Source of the DNA: an uncultured Chitinophagaceae bacterium | Lineage (GTDB): Bacteria > Bacteroidota > Bacteroidia > Chitinophagales > Chitinophagaceae | Direction: 5' to 3' | Assembly: GCA_937862815.1 (NCBI GenBank) | Contig: CALMED010000007.1 | Span: forward strand, 124,001-188,000 | Length of the DNA stretch: 64,000 bases | Shown here: one piece after another, positions 25,096 to 34,072 of the stretch | How positions within the stretch are numbered: the first letter of the stretch is position 1 | Layout of the letters: each line of letters starts with the position of its first letter | Notes under the pieces: model-generated | What the model was told of the DNA's origin: nothing | The model's input: the letters and a program-made list of their open reading frames with translations, nothing else | Database searches by the model: none | Program-made: the position numbers and the translations under genes

Positions 25096-26448
25096 ATGGC
25101 AAGAAAATTATTATTGGAAAAAGCACAGGTCGAAGGCATCCGCCAATACGAGGTGTACCGCCGCGAGGGAGGTTACCGCAGCGTGGAGAAGGCATTGAAG
25201 CAGTTGAGTCCGGAAGCCATCGTGGAAGAAGTGAAGAAGAGCGGCCTGCGGGGCCGGGGCGGTGCCGGTTTCCCCACCGGTATGAAATGGAGCTTTTTAG
25301 CCAAGCCCGAAGGGGTACCCCGTTACCTGGTGGTGAACGCCGATGAGAGCGAGCCCGGTACCTTCAAAGACCGCTACCTGATGGAGTTCATCCCCCATCT
25401 GCTCATCGAGGGAATGATTGTTTCTTCTTTTGCACTGGGCAGCAACCGTTCGTACATCTACATCCGCGGCGAATACTGGTGGGTGAAAGAGATCCTGGAA
25501 CAGGCCATCGCGGAAGCACGCCAGGCCGGATGGCTGGGCAAGAATATCCTCGGCAGCGGGTTCGATTGTGAAATATACGTACATCCCGGCGCCGGCGCCT
25601 ACATCTGCGGCGAGGAAACCGCTCTTATTGAGTCGCTGGAAGGCAAGCGGGGCAACCCCCGCATCAAGCCGCCCTTCCCGGCTGTGAAAGGATTGTGGGG
25701 CTGTCCCACCGTGGTCAACAACGTGGAAACCATCGCGGCGGTGGTGCCCATCATCAACGACGGGGGTGATGAATACGCCCGCATCGGTATCGGCAAATCC
25801 ACCGGCACCAAACTTATATCCGCCTGCGGCAACGTGGCCAGGCCGGGTGTCTATGAAATAGAAATGAACATCTCCGTGGAGGAGTTTATCTACAGCGACG
25901 AATACTGCGGCGGTATCGCCAGCGGCAAACGCCTCAAAGCCTGCATTCCGGGTGGTTCGTCGGTACCCATTCTGCCGGCCAACCTGCTGCTGAAAACAGC
26001 CAGGGGGGAGACCCGTATGATGACCTACGAAAGCCTGGCCGATGGCGGTTTTGCCACCGGCAGTATGATGGGAAGCGGTGGGTTTATTGTGCTCGACGAA
26101 GACCAGTGCGTAGTGAAGCATACATACACGCTGGCCCGTTTCTACCGCCACGAGAGCTGTGGGCAGTGTTCGCCCTGCCGTGAGGGAACCGGGTGGATGG
26201 AGAAGATCCTGCTCAACATGGAAACAGGTAAGGGAAAGATGAGTGATATTGACCTGCTGTGGGACATTCAGCGTAAGATCGAAGGCAACACCATCTGCCC
26301 GCTGGGCGATGCGGCGGCATGGCCCGTAGCAGCTGCTATCCGCCACTTCCGCGATGAGTTTGAATGGCACGTGACCAACCCCGCAGAAGCGCAAACGCGG
26401 AATTACGGGCTGGCGAATTATGCCAAGCCGTTGGAGGTTTTGGCCTGA
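25096..26448 (+). CDS. nuoF: NADH-quinone oxidoreductase subunit F
   Basis: This 450-residue subunit oxidises NADH through FMN and passes electrons to cluster N3. The NADH-binding glycine motif is in GLRGRGGAGFPTGMKW and the FMN site in VVNADESEPGTFKDR. The N3 ligands are in ESCGQCSPCREGTGW and in the later cysteine of GNTICPLGDAA. Length is normal. Its stop is only three bases from the left inverted repeat of the GxxExxY cassette, which separates it from nuoG. Confidence 0.97.
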   Translation: MARKLLLEKAQVEGIRQYEVYRREGGYRSVEKALKQLSPEAIVEEVKKSGLRGRGGAGFPTGMKWSFLAKPEGVPRYLVVNADESEPGTFKDRYLMEFIPHLLIEGMIVSSFALGSNRSYIYIRGEYWWVKEILEQAIAEARQAGWLGKNILGSGFDCEIYVHPGAGAYICGEETALIESLEGKRGNPRIKPPFPAVKGLWGCPTVVNNVETIAAVVPIINDGGDEYARIGIGKSTGTKLISACGNVARPGVYEIEMNISVEEFIYSDEYCGGIASGKRLKACIPGGSSVPILPANLLLKTARGETRMMTYESLADGGFATGSMMGSGGFIVLDEDQCVVKHTYTLARFYRHESCGQCSPCREGTGWMEKILLNMETGKGKMSDIDLLWDIQRKIEGNTICPLGDAAAWPVAAAIRHFRDEFEWHVTNPAEAQTRNYGLANYAKPLEVLA

Positions 26449-26451
26449 GGG

Positions 26452-26469
26452 TTTCACGCGGCGCACACA
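26452..26469 (+). repeat. Left inverted repeat of the cassette
   Basis: The 18 bases TTTCACGCGGCGCACACA match the reverse complement of 26899-26916 except at two positions. They start three bases after the nuoF stop. Confidence 0.75.
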
Positions 26470-26494
26470 GCGGGGCAGAGAACGCAGCTAACAT

Positions 26495-26877
26495 ATGAAA
26501 AATACCGAAAATGAAATCGCCACAAGGGCGCAGGATATCTGCTTTGGCATACACAGGCAATACGGTTCAGGACTTTTTGAGAGCGTGTATGAAGAGATCT
26601 TTTGTTACGAATGGTCTGAGCTTGGAGTTCCTTATCAGCGGAAAAAGGGATTCCGCTCATGCATGAGCAGGTATTTCTGGAAATTGGATTCCGGGCCGAC
26701 ATCATACTCGACGATAAAGTTATTGTTGAGTTTAAAAGCGTTGAAACTCACAGTGATCTGCATTTTAAACAGGTTCTGACCTATTTAAAATTGACAAATC
26801 TGAAGTTGGGGCTTTTGGTAAACTTTAATGTGATTTTTTTGAAAGACGGAATAAAGCGAATTGCTAATCATTTATAA
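26495..26877 (+). pseudogene. GxxExxY protein gene with a one-base frameshift
   Basis: The N-terminal half starts at ATG 26495 and carries the naming motif in YGSGLFESVYEEIF. The C-terminal half is in another frame: MHEQVFLEIGFRADIILDD, then VIVEFKSVE and LTYLKLTNLKLGLLVNFNV, all hallmarks of the family, which has a PD-(D/E)XK-like core. The two halves join into a normal protein of about 127 residues if one base is added in the A run at 26642-26646, giving RKKGIPLMHEQ. So the gene either has a real one-base deletion or an error in a homopolymer. The family's function is not established. Confidence 0.8.
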
Positions 26878-26898
26878 AACGTTGCGCCGCAAAATCTT

Positions 26899-26916
26899 TG
26901 CGTGCGCCGCGAGAAA
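26899..26916 (-). repeat. Right inverted repeat of the cassette
   Basis: TGCGTGCGCCGCGAGAAA is the partner of the left repeat. It ends six bases before the nuoG ATG, so the nuoG leader lies inside or beside the element. Confidence 0.75.
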
Positions 26917-26922
26917 CAATAT

Positions 26923-28035
26923 ATGAGCGAACAAAAACAACTCTTCAAGGTCACCATCGACAACATCACCGTCGAAGTGGAGCCGGGCACCACCATCCTG
27001 CAGGCTGCCCGTAAAGTGGGCGGCGAAGTGGCTCCCCCGGCCATGTGTTACTATACCACCCTCAAAGACAGCGGCGGGAAATGCCGCACCTGCCTGGTGG
27101 AAGTGGCGGCCGGATCGGCGGCCGACCCGCGGCCCATGCCCAAACTGGTGGCCAGCTGCCGCACCAACGTAATGGACGGCATGGTGGTGAAGAACATCAC
27201 CAGCGAACGCGTACTCGATGCCCGCAAAGGCGTGGTGGAGTTCCTGCTGATCAACCACCCGCTCGACTGTCCCATCTGCGACCAGGCCGGCGAGTGTCAC
27301 CTCCAGGACCTCAGCTACGAACACGGCGCCGGAGCGGGCCGTTACGAGTTTAAACGCCGCACCTTTGAAAAGCACGAACTGGGCGACTACATCCAGCTGC
27401 ACATGACCCGCTGCATCCTCTGTTACCGCTGCGTGTACGTGGCCGACCAGGTGAGCACTGAGCGTAAACACGGTATTCTCATGCGGGGCGATCATGCGGA
27501 AATCGCCACCCTCATAGAGCAAAACCTCAACAACGATTTCATCGGGAACGTGATTGATGTATGCCCGGTAGGCGCCCTTACCGATAAAACCTTCCGATTC
27601 AAGAACAGGGTGTGGTTCACCAAGCCCGTGGATGCACATTGCAACTGCGACACCTGCAGCGGCGAAGTGCAGCTGTGGATGCGGGGCGATGAAGTGCTTC
27701 GGGTAACGGCCCGTAAAGACGAATGGGGCGAAGTGAAGCAAAGCAGTAAGGGTACGCCGGGCTGGATCTGCAACAAATGCCGTTTTGAACGCAAGAAAGC
27801 CAGCGACTGGGTGATTGAAGGTCCCAGCCAGGTCAACCGTCACTCCGTTATTTCACAGGGCCACTACACCGGGCTGAAGAAACCCAACGAAACCGTGGCA
27901 AAGGTGATGGGCGGACGCGATCCCAAACTCCTGATGAACATCAAAGACGTGAGCGAAGTCAACCAGGTGGAACTGAGTGCCATCAACGGTCCGGCCACCT
28001 CACAGGTTTTTAAACAAATCAAGAAAGATAATTAA
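26923..28035 (+). CDS. nuoG: NADH-quinone oxidoreductase subunit G, short form
   Basis: This 370-residue iron-sulfur subunit carries clusters N1b, N5 and N4. N1b ligands are in MCYYTTLKDSGGKCRTCLVE and later LVASCRT. The N5 histidine and cysteines are in HPLDCPICDQAGECHLQD. N4 ligands are in RCILCYRCVYVADQ and DVCPVGALTD. A remaining part of the molybdopterin-type Fe4S4 domain (HCNCDTCSGEVQ, WICNKCRF) follows, and the protein then stops. The large C-terminal domain of E. coli NuoG (about 900 residues in all) is missing. I chose MSEQKQLFKV at 26923; an ATG at 26902 lies inside the cassette repeat. The stop overlaps the nuoH start. Confidence 0.93.
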   Translation: MSEQKQLFKVTIDNITVEVEPGTTILQAARKVGGEVAPPAMCYYTTLKDSGGKCRTCLVEVAAGSAADPRPMPKLVASCRTNVMDGMVVKNITSERVLDARKGVVEFLLINHPLDCPICDQAGECHLQDLSYEHGAGAGRYEFKRRTFEKHELGDYIQLHMTRCILCYRCVYVADQVSTERKHGILMRGDHAEIATLIEQNLNNDFIGNVIDVCPVGALTDKTFRFKNRVWFTKPVDAHCNCDTCSGEVQLWMRGDEVLRVTARKDEWGEVKQSSKGTPGWICNKCRFERKKASDWVIEGPSQVNRHSVISQGHYTGLKKPNETVAKVMGGRDPKLLMNIKDVSEVNQVELSAINGPATSQVFKQIKKDN

Positions 28036-29087
28036 TGGACATCACTTTGTTATCCGTAGACTGGTTCCTGGTGCTGGAGAAATTTATCTTCATCGCATTC
28101 ATCATCACCGTTTCACTGCTGGTGGCCATGTACACCACGTATGCCGAGCGCAAAGTAGCCGCCGTGATCCAGGATCGCCGCGGTCCCAACCGGGCCGGCC
28201 CCTTTGGCCTGCTGCAGCCGGTGGCCGACGGAATGAAACTGTTTTTCAAGGAAGAACTCATCCCCAACGCTTCGAATAAAATCCTTTTCATTCTGGGACC
28301 TTCCCTGGCCATGATCACCGCCATGCTCACCGGTGCCGTTATTCCCTGGGGCGACAAGGTGGAACTCTTTGGCCGCACCATTGATCTGCAGATTGCCGAC
28401 ATCAACATCGGTGTATTGTACGTGTTTGGCGTGGTGAGCCTGGGTGTGTACGGCATCATGATCGGCGCCTGGGCCAGTAACAACAAGTATTCCCTCATGG
28501 GTGGTCTGCGGGCTGCTTCACAGATCATATCGTACGAACTGGCCATGGGGCTGTCGCTCATTGCCCTGTTGATGGTAACCGGTACGCTCAGCATCCGCGA
28601 GATGGTGGACCAGCAGATCACCGGCGCCTGGAACATCGTGTACCAGCCGCTGGGCTTTTTCATCTTCCTGGTGTGCGCCTTCGCCGAGTGTAACCGCACC
28701 CCGTTTGACCTGCCCGAAGCCGAAAACGAACTGATTGGCGGTTACCACGCCGAATACTCCAGCATGAAGCTGGGCTTCTACCTGTTTGCCGAGTACATCA
28801 ATATGTTCATCAGCAGCGCGTTGATGGCCAGCCTGTATTTTGGGGGTTATGACATCCCCTTTGTGAACGAGCAGGCCTGGGGCCTCTCCGCCAACGTACT
28901 GGCCATCATCGGCGCCGGGGTGCTCATGGCCAAAATCGTGTTCTTCCTTTTCCTGTTCATGTGGGTACGGTGGACCATTCCCCGTTTCCGCTACGATCAG
29001 CTCATGAACCTGGGCTGGAAGAGCCTGATACCGCTGGCACTGGTTAACATGCTGATCACAGGAGCGGTTATCCTGTTTTTGAAGTAA
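28035..29087 (+). CDS. nuoH: NADH-quinone oxidoreductase subunit H
   Basis: This 350-residue membrane subunit joins the peripheral arm to the membrane arm and forms part of the quinone tunnel. Conserved parts include YAERKVAAVIQDRRGPNRAG, LQPVADGMKLFFKE, CAFAECNRTPFDLPEAENEL and GGYHAEYSSMKLGFYLFAEY. About eight transmembrane helices fit the length. Its ATG overlaps the last base of the nuoG stop (TAATG), which suggests coupled translation. Confidence 0.96.
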   Translation: MDITLLSVDWFLVLEKFIFIAFIITVSLLVAMYTTYAERKVAAVIQDRRGPNRAGPFGLLQPVADGMKLFFKEELIPNASNKILFILGPSLAMITAMLTGAVIPWGDKVELFGRTIDLQIADINIGVLYVFGVVSLGVYGIMIGAWASNNKYSLMGGLRAASQIISYELAMGLSLIALLMVTGTLSIREMVDQQITGAWNIVYQPLGFFIFLVCAFAECNRTPFDLPEAENELIGGYHAEYSSMKLGFYLFAEYINMFISSALMASLYFGGYDIPFVNEQAWGLSANVLAIIGAGVLMAKIVFFLFLFMWVRWTIPRFRYDQLMNLGWKSLIPLALVNMLITGAVILFLK

Positions 29088-29148
29088 CGGATTGCGGAGC
29101 TGTTCTCCGCACAGATAAATATATTTGCACACTTTTTAAAAACGACGC

Positions 29149-29718
29149 ATGCAACTCACCAACCGGGCAAAAGCCGTAGACCGCCGTCCACTCAACTTCA
29201 TGGAGCGGATTTACATGCCGGCCATTCTGAAGGGGATGGGCATCACGTTCAGTCATATTTTTAAGAAGAAGGTCACCATCAATTATCCCGAAGAAACACG
29301 GCCTTTCAGCCCCGTGTTCCGGGGACTTCACATCCTGAACCGCGATGCCGAAGGGCGGGAAAACTGCACGGCCTGCGGGCTCTGTGCGGTCGCCTGTCCG
29401 GCCGAGGCCATCACCATGGAAGCTGCCGAACGGCTGCCGGGCGAAGAACACCTGTACCGGGAAGAAAAATACGCTGCGAAGTATGAAATCAACATGCTGC
29501 GCTGCATCTTCTGCGGCCTCTGTGAGGAAGCCTGTCCCAAAGACGCGATTTACCTCACCGAAACGTTTGCTCCGGCCAATTACAGCCGCCAGAGTTTTAT
29601 CTACGGCAAAGACAACCTGGTGATCCCGCATCCGCAGCAGGATCCCGAAGGGTTCGCCAAATCAAAGGGCCTGGTGGAGGAACGGAAAGCGCAAGCCAAA
29701 CAACAACCGACTGTATAA
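29149..29718 (+). CDS. nuoI: NADH-quinone oxidoreductase subunit I
   Basis: This 189-residue subunit carries two [4Fe-4S] clusters, N6a and N6b, which relay electrons to N2. The two ferredoxin motifs are CTACGLCAVACPAEAI and CIFCGLCEEACPKDAI. An N-terminal amphipathic part (GMGITFSHIFKKKVTINYPEE) lies against the membrane. Its stop is followed one base later by the nuoJ start. Confidence 0.96.
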   Translation: MQLTNRAKAVDRRPLNFMERIYMPAILKGMGITFSHIFKKKVTINYPEETRPFSPVFRGLHILNRDAEGRENCTACGLCAVACPAEAITMEAAERLPGEEHLYREEKYAAKYEINMLRCIFCGLCEEACPKDAIYLTETFAPANYSRQSFIYGKDNLVIPHPQQDPEGFAKSKGLVEERKAQAKQQPTV

Positions 29719-29719
29719 C

Positions 29720-30241
29720 ATGACTATCAGCGAAATTTTATTCTGGTTTCTGAGCGCATTGGCGCTGGGTAGTGCACTGATGATGGTGTTCAGCCGCAAT
29801 CCCGTGTACAGCGTGCTCTGGCTCATTGTCGTCTTCTTTGCCATCAGCGGACATTACATCCTGCTCAACGCCCAGTTCCTGGCAGTGGTAAACATCATCG
29901 TGTACGCAGGCGCCATTATGGTGTTGTTCCTCTTTGTGATTATGCTCATGAACCTGAACGCCGACAATGAGCCGCAGAAAAACCGGTGGCTGAAATTTGC
30001 CGGCGCCATCGCCGGCGGCAGCTTGTTGCTGATCCTGGTGGCGGCCCTGCGCCAGAGTGAAACGCTGCTGGACCAGAAAACGGTGGACACCGGCGCGTCT
30101 GGTCTCATTCATAACCTGGGTAAAGTGCTGTATACCGATTATGTGCTGCCTTTTGAAATAAGCAGCATTCTGTTCCTCAGTGCCATGGTGGGAGCAGTGG
30201 TGATCGGGAAAAAAGAAGCCGAACAGCCGAACCAATTGTAA
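29720..30241 (+). CDS. nuoJ: NADH-quinone oxidoreductase subunit J
   Basis: This 173-residue membrane subunit has about five transmembrane helices. It is recognised by SALALGSALMMVFSRNPVYS, broken here as ALMMVFSRNPVYSVLWLIV, then VVNIIVYAGAIMVLFLFVIM with its pi-bulge helix, and the closing SSILFLSAMVGAVVIGKKE. It starts directly behind nuoI. The middle loop (LLDQKTVDTGASG) is variable, as in the family. Confidence 0.95.
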   Translation: MTISEILFWFLSALALGSALMMVFSRNPVYSVLWLIVVFFAISGHYILLNAQFLAVVNIIVYAGAIMVLFLFVIMLMNLNADNEPQKNRWLKFAGAIAGGSLLLILVAALRQSETLLDQKTVDTGASGLIHNLGKVLYTDYVLPFEISSILFLSAMVGAVVIGKKEAEQPNQL

Positions 30242-30271
30242 ACGATTAAACACTCCCGCGGGAGTTTTACT

Positions 30272-30610
30272 ATGCCTATTAACTATTACGTCATACTTGC
30301 AGTAGCCCTGTTCAGCATCGGGGTGGCGGGCGTTTTAACCCGCCGCAATGCCATCATCATCTTCATGTGCGTGGAACTGATGCTCAACGCGGTGAACCTG
30401 TTGCTGGTAGCCTTCAGCAAGATGCATTATGCCAACGCGGTGCAGGCCAACCCCACCGATATTATCACCGGTGTGGAAGCCCAGTTGTTTGTATTCTTCA
30501 TCATGGTGGTGGCCGCGGCCGAAGTGAGCGTGGGGCTGGCCATCATAGTAATGATGTATCGCAATATTCATAGTGTGGATATCAACTTTTTGAACCGATT
30601 AAAACACTGA
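30272..30610 (+). CDS. nuoK: NADH-quinone oxidoreductase subunit K
   Basis: This 112-residue MrpC-like subunit has three transmembrane helices with conserved membrane acids: [19 protein letters not shown] holds the first glutamate, and [18 protein letters not shown] the second. It forms part of the proton path next to NuoN. Length is slightly longer than the E. coli protein. It starts 30 bases after nuoJ. Confidence 0.96.
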   Translation: MPINYYVILAVALFSIGVAGVLTRRNAIIIFMCVELMLNAVNLLLVAFSKMHYANAVQANPTDIITGVEAQLFVFFIMVVAAAEVSVGLAIIVMMYRNIHSVDINFLNRLKH

Positions 30611-30646
30611 GACCACCCCTGGTGATCCCGGTACAGCTTGAATCTT

Positions 30647-32536
30647 ATGAGTAAATTGGTATACCTGGTTCCGTTGTTTCCCCTGGTGGGCTTCCTCATC
30701 AACGGGCTCGGAAGAAAACAGTTGGGCAAGTCGCTCACCGCCCTCATCGGCAGCGGAGCGGTGCTGGCCTCTTTTGTGGTGAGTTGGCTCATCTTCAACG
30801 AAACAAGGGCCGAAAGCAGTCCCGTTATTGTGACGTTGTTTGATTTTATCAAAACAGCCACGGTGGACATTCCTTTTGCCTTCCAGGTGGACCGGTTGTC
30901 GGCGCTCTTCCTGCTGGTGATTACGGGCGTAGGTTTTCTCATCCACGTGTATTCGGCTTCCTACATGCACGAAGAAAGCAACGAGCACTATGCCCGCTAC
31001 TTCTCCTATCTGAACCTCTTCGTGTTCAGCATGCTTCTCCTGGTGCTGGGTGCTAATTATCTCATCCTTTTTATAGGCTGGGAAGGTGTGGGACTCTGTT
31101 CCTACCTGCTTATTGGCTATTGGTTTAAGAACCATGAATACGGCAACGCGGCCCGCAAGGCCTTTGTGATGAACCGGATTGGCGACCTCGGCTTCCTGCT
31201 GGGCCTTTTCTTCATTCTGCAGCAGTTCGGCTCCCTTACCTTCACCACGGTGTTTCCGCAGGCAGGCAGCGCCGGCACCGGTATGCTTACCCTCATCACC
31301 CTGCTGCTGTTCATCGGCGCCACCGGTAAGAGCGCCCAGATACCGCTCTACACCTGGTTACCCGACGCGATGGCCGGTCCCACACCCGTTTCGGCCCTCA
31401 TCCACGCCGCCACCATGGTAACCGCGGGTATTTACATGATTGCCCGCAGCAACATCCTCTATACCCTGGCTCCCGCCTCGCAAACCGTTGTGGCCATCAC
31501 CGGCCTGGCAACAGCCCTGCTGGCAGCCACGATTGCACTCAAACAAAACGACATCAAAAAAGTACTGGCCTATTCAACGGTAAGCCAGCTGGGTTATATG
31601 TTCCTGGGCCTGGGCGTAGGCGCTTTTACCGGTGCCGTTTTTCACGTGATCACCCATGCTTTCTTCAAAGCCCTGCTGTTCCTGGGCGCCGGCTCGGTCA
31701 TTCATGCCCTGCACCACGAGCAGGACATCCGGCGCATGGGCGGCCTCGGGGGTAAAATGCCGGTGACCCACTGGACCTTCCTCGCCGGCTGCATTGCCAT
31801 CGCCGGCATCCCGCCTTTCAGCGGCTTCTTCTCCAAGGATGAAATTCTCATGCACGCCTTCGCCGCCCATCCGCTGTATTATGTGCTGGGCCTCGTTGGT
31901 GCGTTGCTGACAGCTTTCTACATGTTCCGCCTCTATGCCATGACCTTCCGCGGTTCGTTCCGCGGTACGCAGGAGCAGGCGCAGCACCTGCACGAAAGTC
32001 CGCGAGCCATGACGTTACCCCTCGTGGTGCTGGCTGTGCTGGCGGTAGTGGCCGGCTTTGCGGGCATCCCCGCCCTGTTTGCAGCCGATGCACACTGGCT
32101 GCAGAACTACCTGGCACCGGTATTTGCCGAATCAGCCACTTATGCCACGGCTCACGACGTGGCCCACTCCACCGAGTGGATCCTGCTGGCCGTAAGCGTG
32201 GCGCTTATCCTGGCCGTGGTGGCCTATGCCTGGAATCGCTTCAGCAAGCAGCCCGAAACGGGCGAAGCTTCCGGTTTTGGCCGTTTGCTGGCGCAAAAGT
32301 GGTATGTAGATGAACTGTACGATACCATTATCACGAAGCCCCTCAACGGATTTGCCCGCTTCAGCAACCGCTTTGTGGAAAAAAGCGGCATTGACGGGGT
32401 GGTGAACGGTGTAGGTAAAACCGTGCTCTGGGGCGGCCGCCAGCTGCGCCTGCTGCAGAGCGGTCAGGTAGGCAGTTACGTATTGTGGATGGTACTGGGG
32501 CTGTTGCTGTTCCTGGTGCTGAGTATTTCCTTTTAA
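30647..32536 (+). CDS. nuoL: NADH-quinone oxidoreductase subunit L
   Basis: This subunit of about 629 residues is the distal antiporter-like proton pump with the long lateral helix. Conserved parts are LFIGWEGVGLCSYLLIGYWF, QIPLYTWLPDAMAGPTPVSA, LIHAATMVTAGIYMIAR and ALKQNDIKKVLAYSTVSQLG. The C-terminal lateral helix and last anchor occupy about residues 520-629. I chose ATG 30647 (MSKLVYLVPLFPLVG); a TTG three codons upstream is possible. Confidence 0.95.
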   Translation: MSKLVYLVPLFPLVGFLINGLGRKQLGKSLTALIGSGAVLASFVVSWLIFNETRAESSPVIVTLFDFIKTATVDIPFAFQVDRLSALFLLVITGVGFLIHVYSASYMHEESNEHYARYFSYLNLFVFSMLLLVLGANYLILFIGWEGVGLCSYLLIGYWFKNHEYGNAARKAFVMNRIGDLGFLLGLFFILQQFGSLTFTTVFPQAGSAGTGMLTLITLLLFIGATGKSAQIPLYTWLPDAMAGPTPVSALIHAATMVTAGIYMIARSNILYTLAPASQTVVAITGLATALLAATIALKQNDIKKVLAYSTVSQLGYMFLGLGVGAFTGAVFHVITHAFFKALLFLGAGSVIHALHHEQDIRRMGGLGGKMPVTHWTFLAGCIAIAGIPPFSGFFSKDEILMHAFAAHPLYYVLGLVGALLTAFYMFRLYAMTFRGSFRGTQEQAQHLHESPRAMTLPLVVLAVLAVVAGFAGIPALFAADAHWLQNYLAPVFAESATYATAHDVAHSTEWILLAVSVALILAVVAYAWNRFSKQPETGEASGFGRLLAQKWYVDELYDTIITKPLNGFARFSNRFVEKSGIDGVVNGVGKTVLWGGRQLRLLQSGQVGSYVLWMVLGLLLFLVLSISF

Positions 32537-32557
32537 TCATCTTTAGATAACCCTCGT

Positions 32558-33997
32558 ATGGTAGCACTCCTGTTGATCCTGATTCCCCTGGCCGGTGGCC
32601 TGCTCGGCTTTCTGCTGCGGGACGAAAAGACGGCGAAGATGTCGGCCCTTCTGTTTTCCCTGGCAGCGCTTGGTGTGATGGTGTGGGGACTGGCCGGCGC
32701 CAACGCGGCCGGCGGTAACCAATGGGTGGCCGACTGGTTGCCGCAGCTGGGCTCCCGCTTTGCCCTGCAGATGGACGGCGCATCCGCCGTTTTGTGCCTG
32801 CTTACGGTGCTGGCTTATCCCCTGATCCTGCTGGGCACCTGGAACAACCACCCCGCTTCACCCGCTAACTACTTCGCATTGCTGCTGCTGGCACAGGCGG
32901 GCATCCTGGGTGTGTTCCTCGCCGCCGATGGCCTCCTGTTTTATTTCTTTTGGGAACTGGCCCTTATACCGGTCTATTTCCTCTGTTCCCGCTGGGGAGG
33001 GGAGAAGCGGATTGCCGCCACGTTCAAGTTTTTTATTTACACGTTCCTTGGTTCGCTGTTGCTGCTGGTAGGATTGCTCTACCTCTATTACCGCAACCCC
33101 GAAGGCTCCTTCGCCCTTGAGTCGCTGTACCGCGTGCAACTCTCAACTGCCGAGCAGGGCTGGATGTTCTGGCTGTTCTTCGTTGCCTTTGCCATTAAAA
33201 TGCCGGTGTTTCCCTTCCACACCTGGCAGCCCGATACGTACGAGCAGGCACCTGCCGGAGTAACCATGGTGCTCAGCGCCCTCATGGTGAAAATGGGATT
33301 GTTTGCGGTGATCCGCTGGCTGATCCCGCTTTTCCCGGAAGCAACGGCCCAGTTCGACAATGTAGTGATTGGTCTCAGTGTGGTGGGCATGATCTATGCA
33401 AGTCTCCTCGCCATGCAGCAGGACGATATTAAACGCCTGATTGCCTATTCTTCGATAGCCCACATCGGGCTGATGAGCGCCGCGCTCTTTGCCAACAATG
33501 AAAGCGCCCTGCAGGGTGCGCTCATCCAGTTCTTCAGCCACGGTGTAAACGTGCTGGGCATGTGGATAGTGGTGGATCTGATTGAGCAACGCATGGGCAC
33601 CCGCAACATGCGGGAACTGGGCGGACTGGCCCAGCAGGCGCCCGGACTGGCGATTTTACTGGTGATCGTGGCCCTGGCCAACGTGGCCCTTCCGCTCACC
33701 AACGCCTTCATTGGGGAATTCCTGATGTTCAACGGACTGTTCCAGTTTAATGTGTGGTATGCCGCGGTTGCCGGGTTGAGCATCATCCTGAGTGCTGTGT
33801 ATACACTGCGCATGATCCAGAAAGTATTTTTCGGCGAGGTTAACGAACGTACGGCAAAGATGCCTGCCATCCGCTGGTACGAACAACTGAGCCTGGTGGT
33901 GATTGTGGGCGCTGTTTTCGTTTTGGGTGTATACCCGGCGCCGGTATTTGCGCTGGTGGGCGATACCGTAACCATGCTGCTGGCTGTATTCAACTGA
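32558..33997 (+). CDS. nuoM: NADH-quinone oxidoreductase subunit M
   Basis: This 479-residue antiporter-like proton-pumping subunit is recognised by DGLLFYFFWELALIPVYFLC (with the key glutamate), MPVFPFHTWQPDTYEQAPAG, then LSALMVKMGLFAVIRW and MQQDDIKRLIAYSSIAHIGL. About fourteen transmembrane helices are expected. It starts 21 bases after nuoL. Confidence 0.96.
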   Translation: MVALLLILIPLAGGLLGFLLRDEKTAKMSALLFSLAALGVMVWGLAGANAAGGNQWVADWLPQLGSRFALQMDGASAVLCLLTVLAYPLILLGTWNNHPASPANYFALLLLAQAGILGVFLAADGLLFYFFWELALIPVYFLCSRWGGEKRIAATFKFFIYTFLGSLLLLVGLLYLYYRNPEGSFALESLYRVQLSTAEQGWMFWLFFVAFAIKMPVFPFHTWQPDTYEQAPAGVTMVLSALMVKMGLFAVIRWLIPLFPEATAQFDNVVIGLSVVGMIYASLLAMQQDDIKRLIAYSSIAHIGLMSAALFANNESALQGALIQFFSHGVNVLGMWIVVDLIEQRMGTRNMRELGGLAQQAPGLAILLVIVALANVALPLTNAFIGEFLMFNGLFQFNVWYAAVAGLSIILSAVYTLRMIQKVFFGEVNERTAKMPAIRWYEQLSLVVIVGAVFVLGVYPAPVFALVGDTVTMLLAVFN

Positions 33998-34072
33998 TGC
34001 CGGCAGAAAACAACGAACTGATCGGAGCATCCGGCGCAACAACCGGTTGCTGAAACTTAAAGACAATACAAC

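Larger units (their letters stand above)
26452..26916 (+). mobile_element. GxxExxY gene cassette bounded by 18-bp inverted repeats
   Basis: A 465-base unit fills nearly the whole gap between nuoF and nuoG. It is bounded by imperfect inverted repeats (26452-26469 and 26899-26916) that match at 16 of 18 positions, and it holds one GxxExxY-family gene. Its base use is visibly more AT-rich than that of the flanking nuo genes, a sign of separate origin. There is no transposase inside, so movement, if any, would need an enzyme supplied in trans. No target duplication could be made out. The cassette starts three bases after the nuoF stop and ends six bases before the nuoG ATG. The mobile interpretation is inference. 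Confidence 0.6.

Noticed and set aside
25297..26466. A 389-codon open frame opposite nuoF
   Set aside because: It lies fully inside a well-conserved gene on the other strand and shows no recognisable motif.
26440..26930. A target-site duplication next to the cassette ends
   Set aside because: The bases just outside the two repeats do not match convincingly, so no duplication is claimed.
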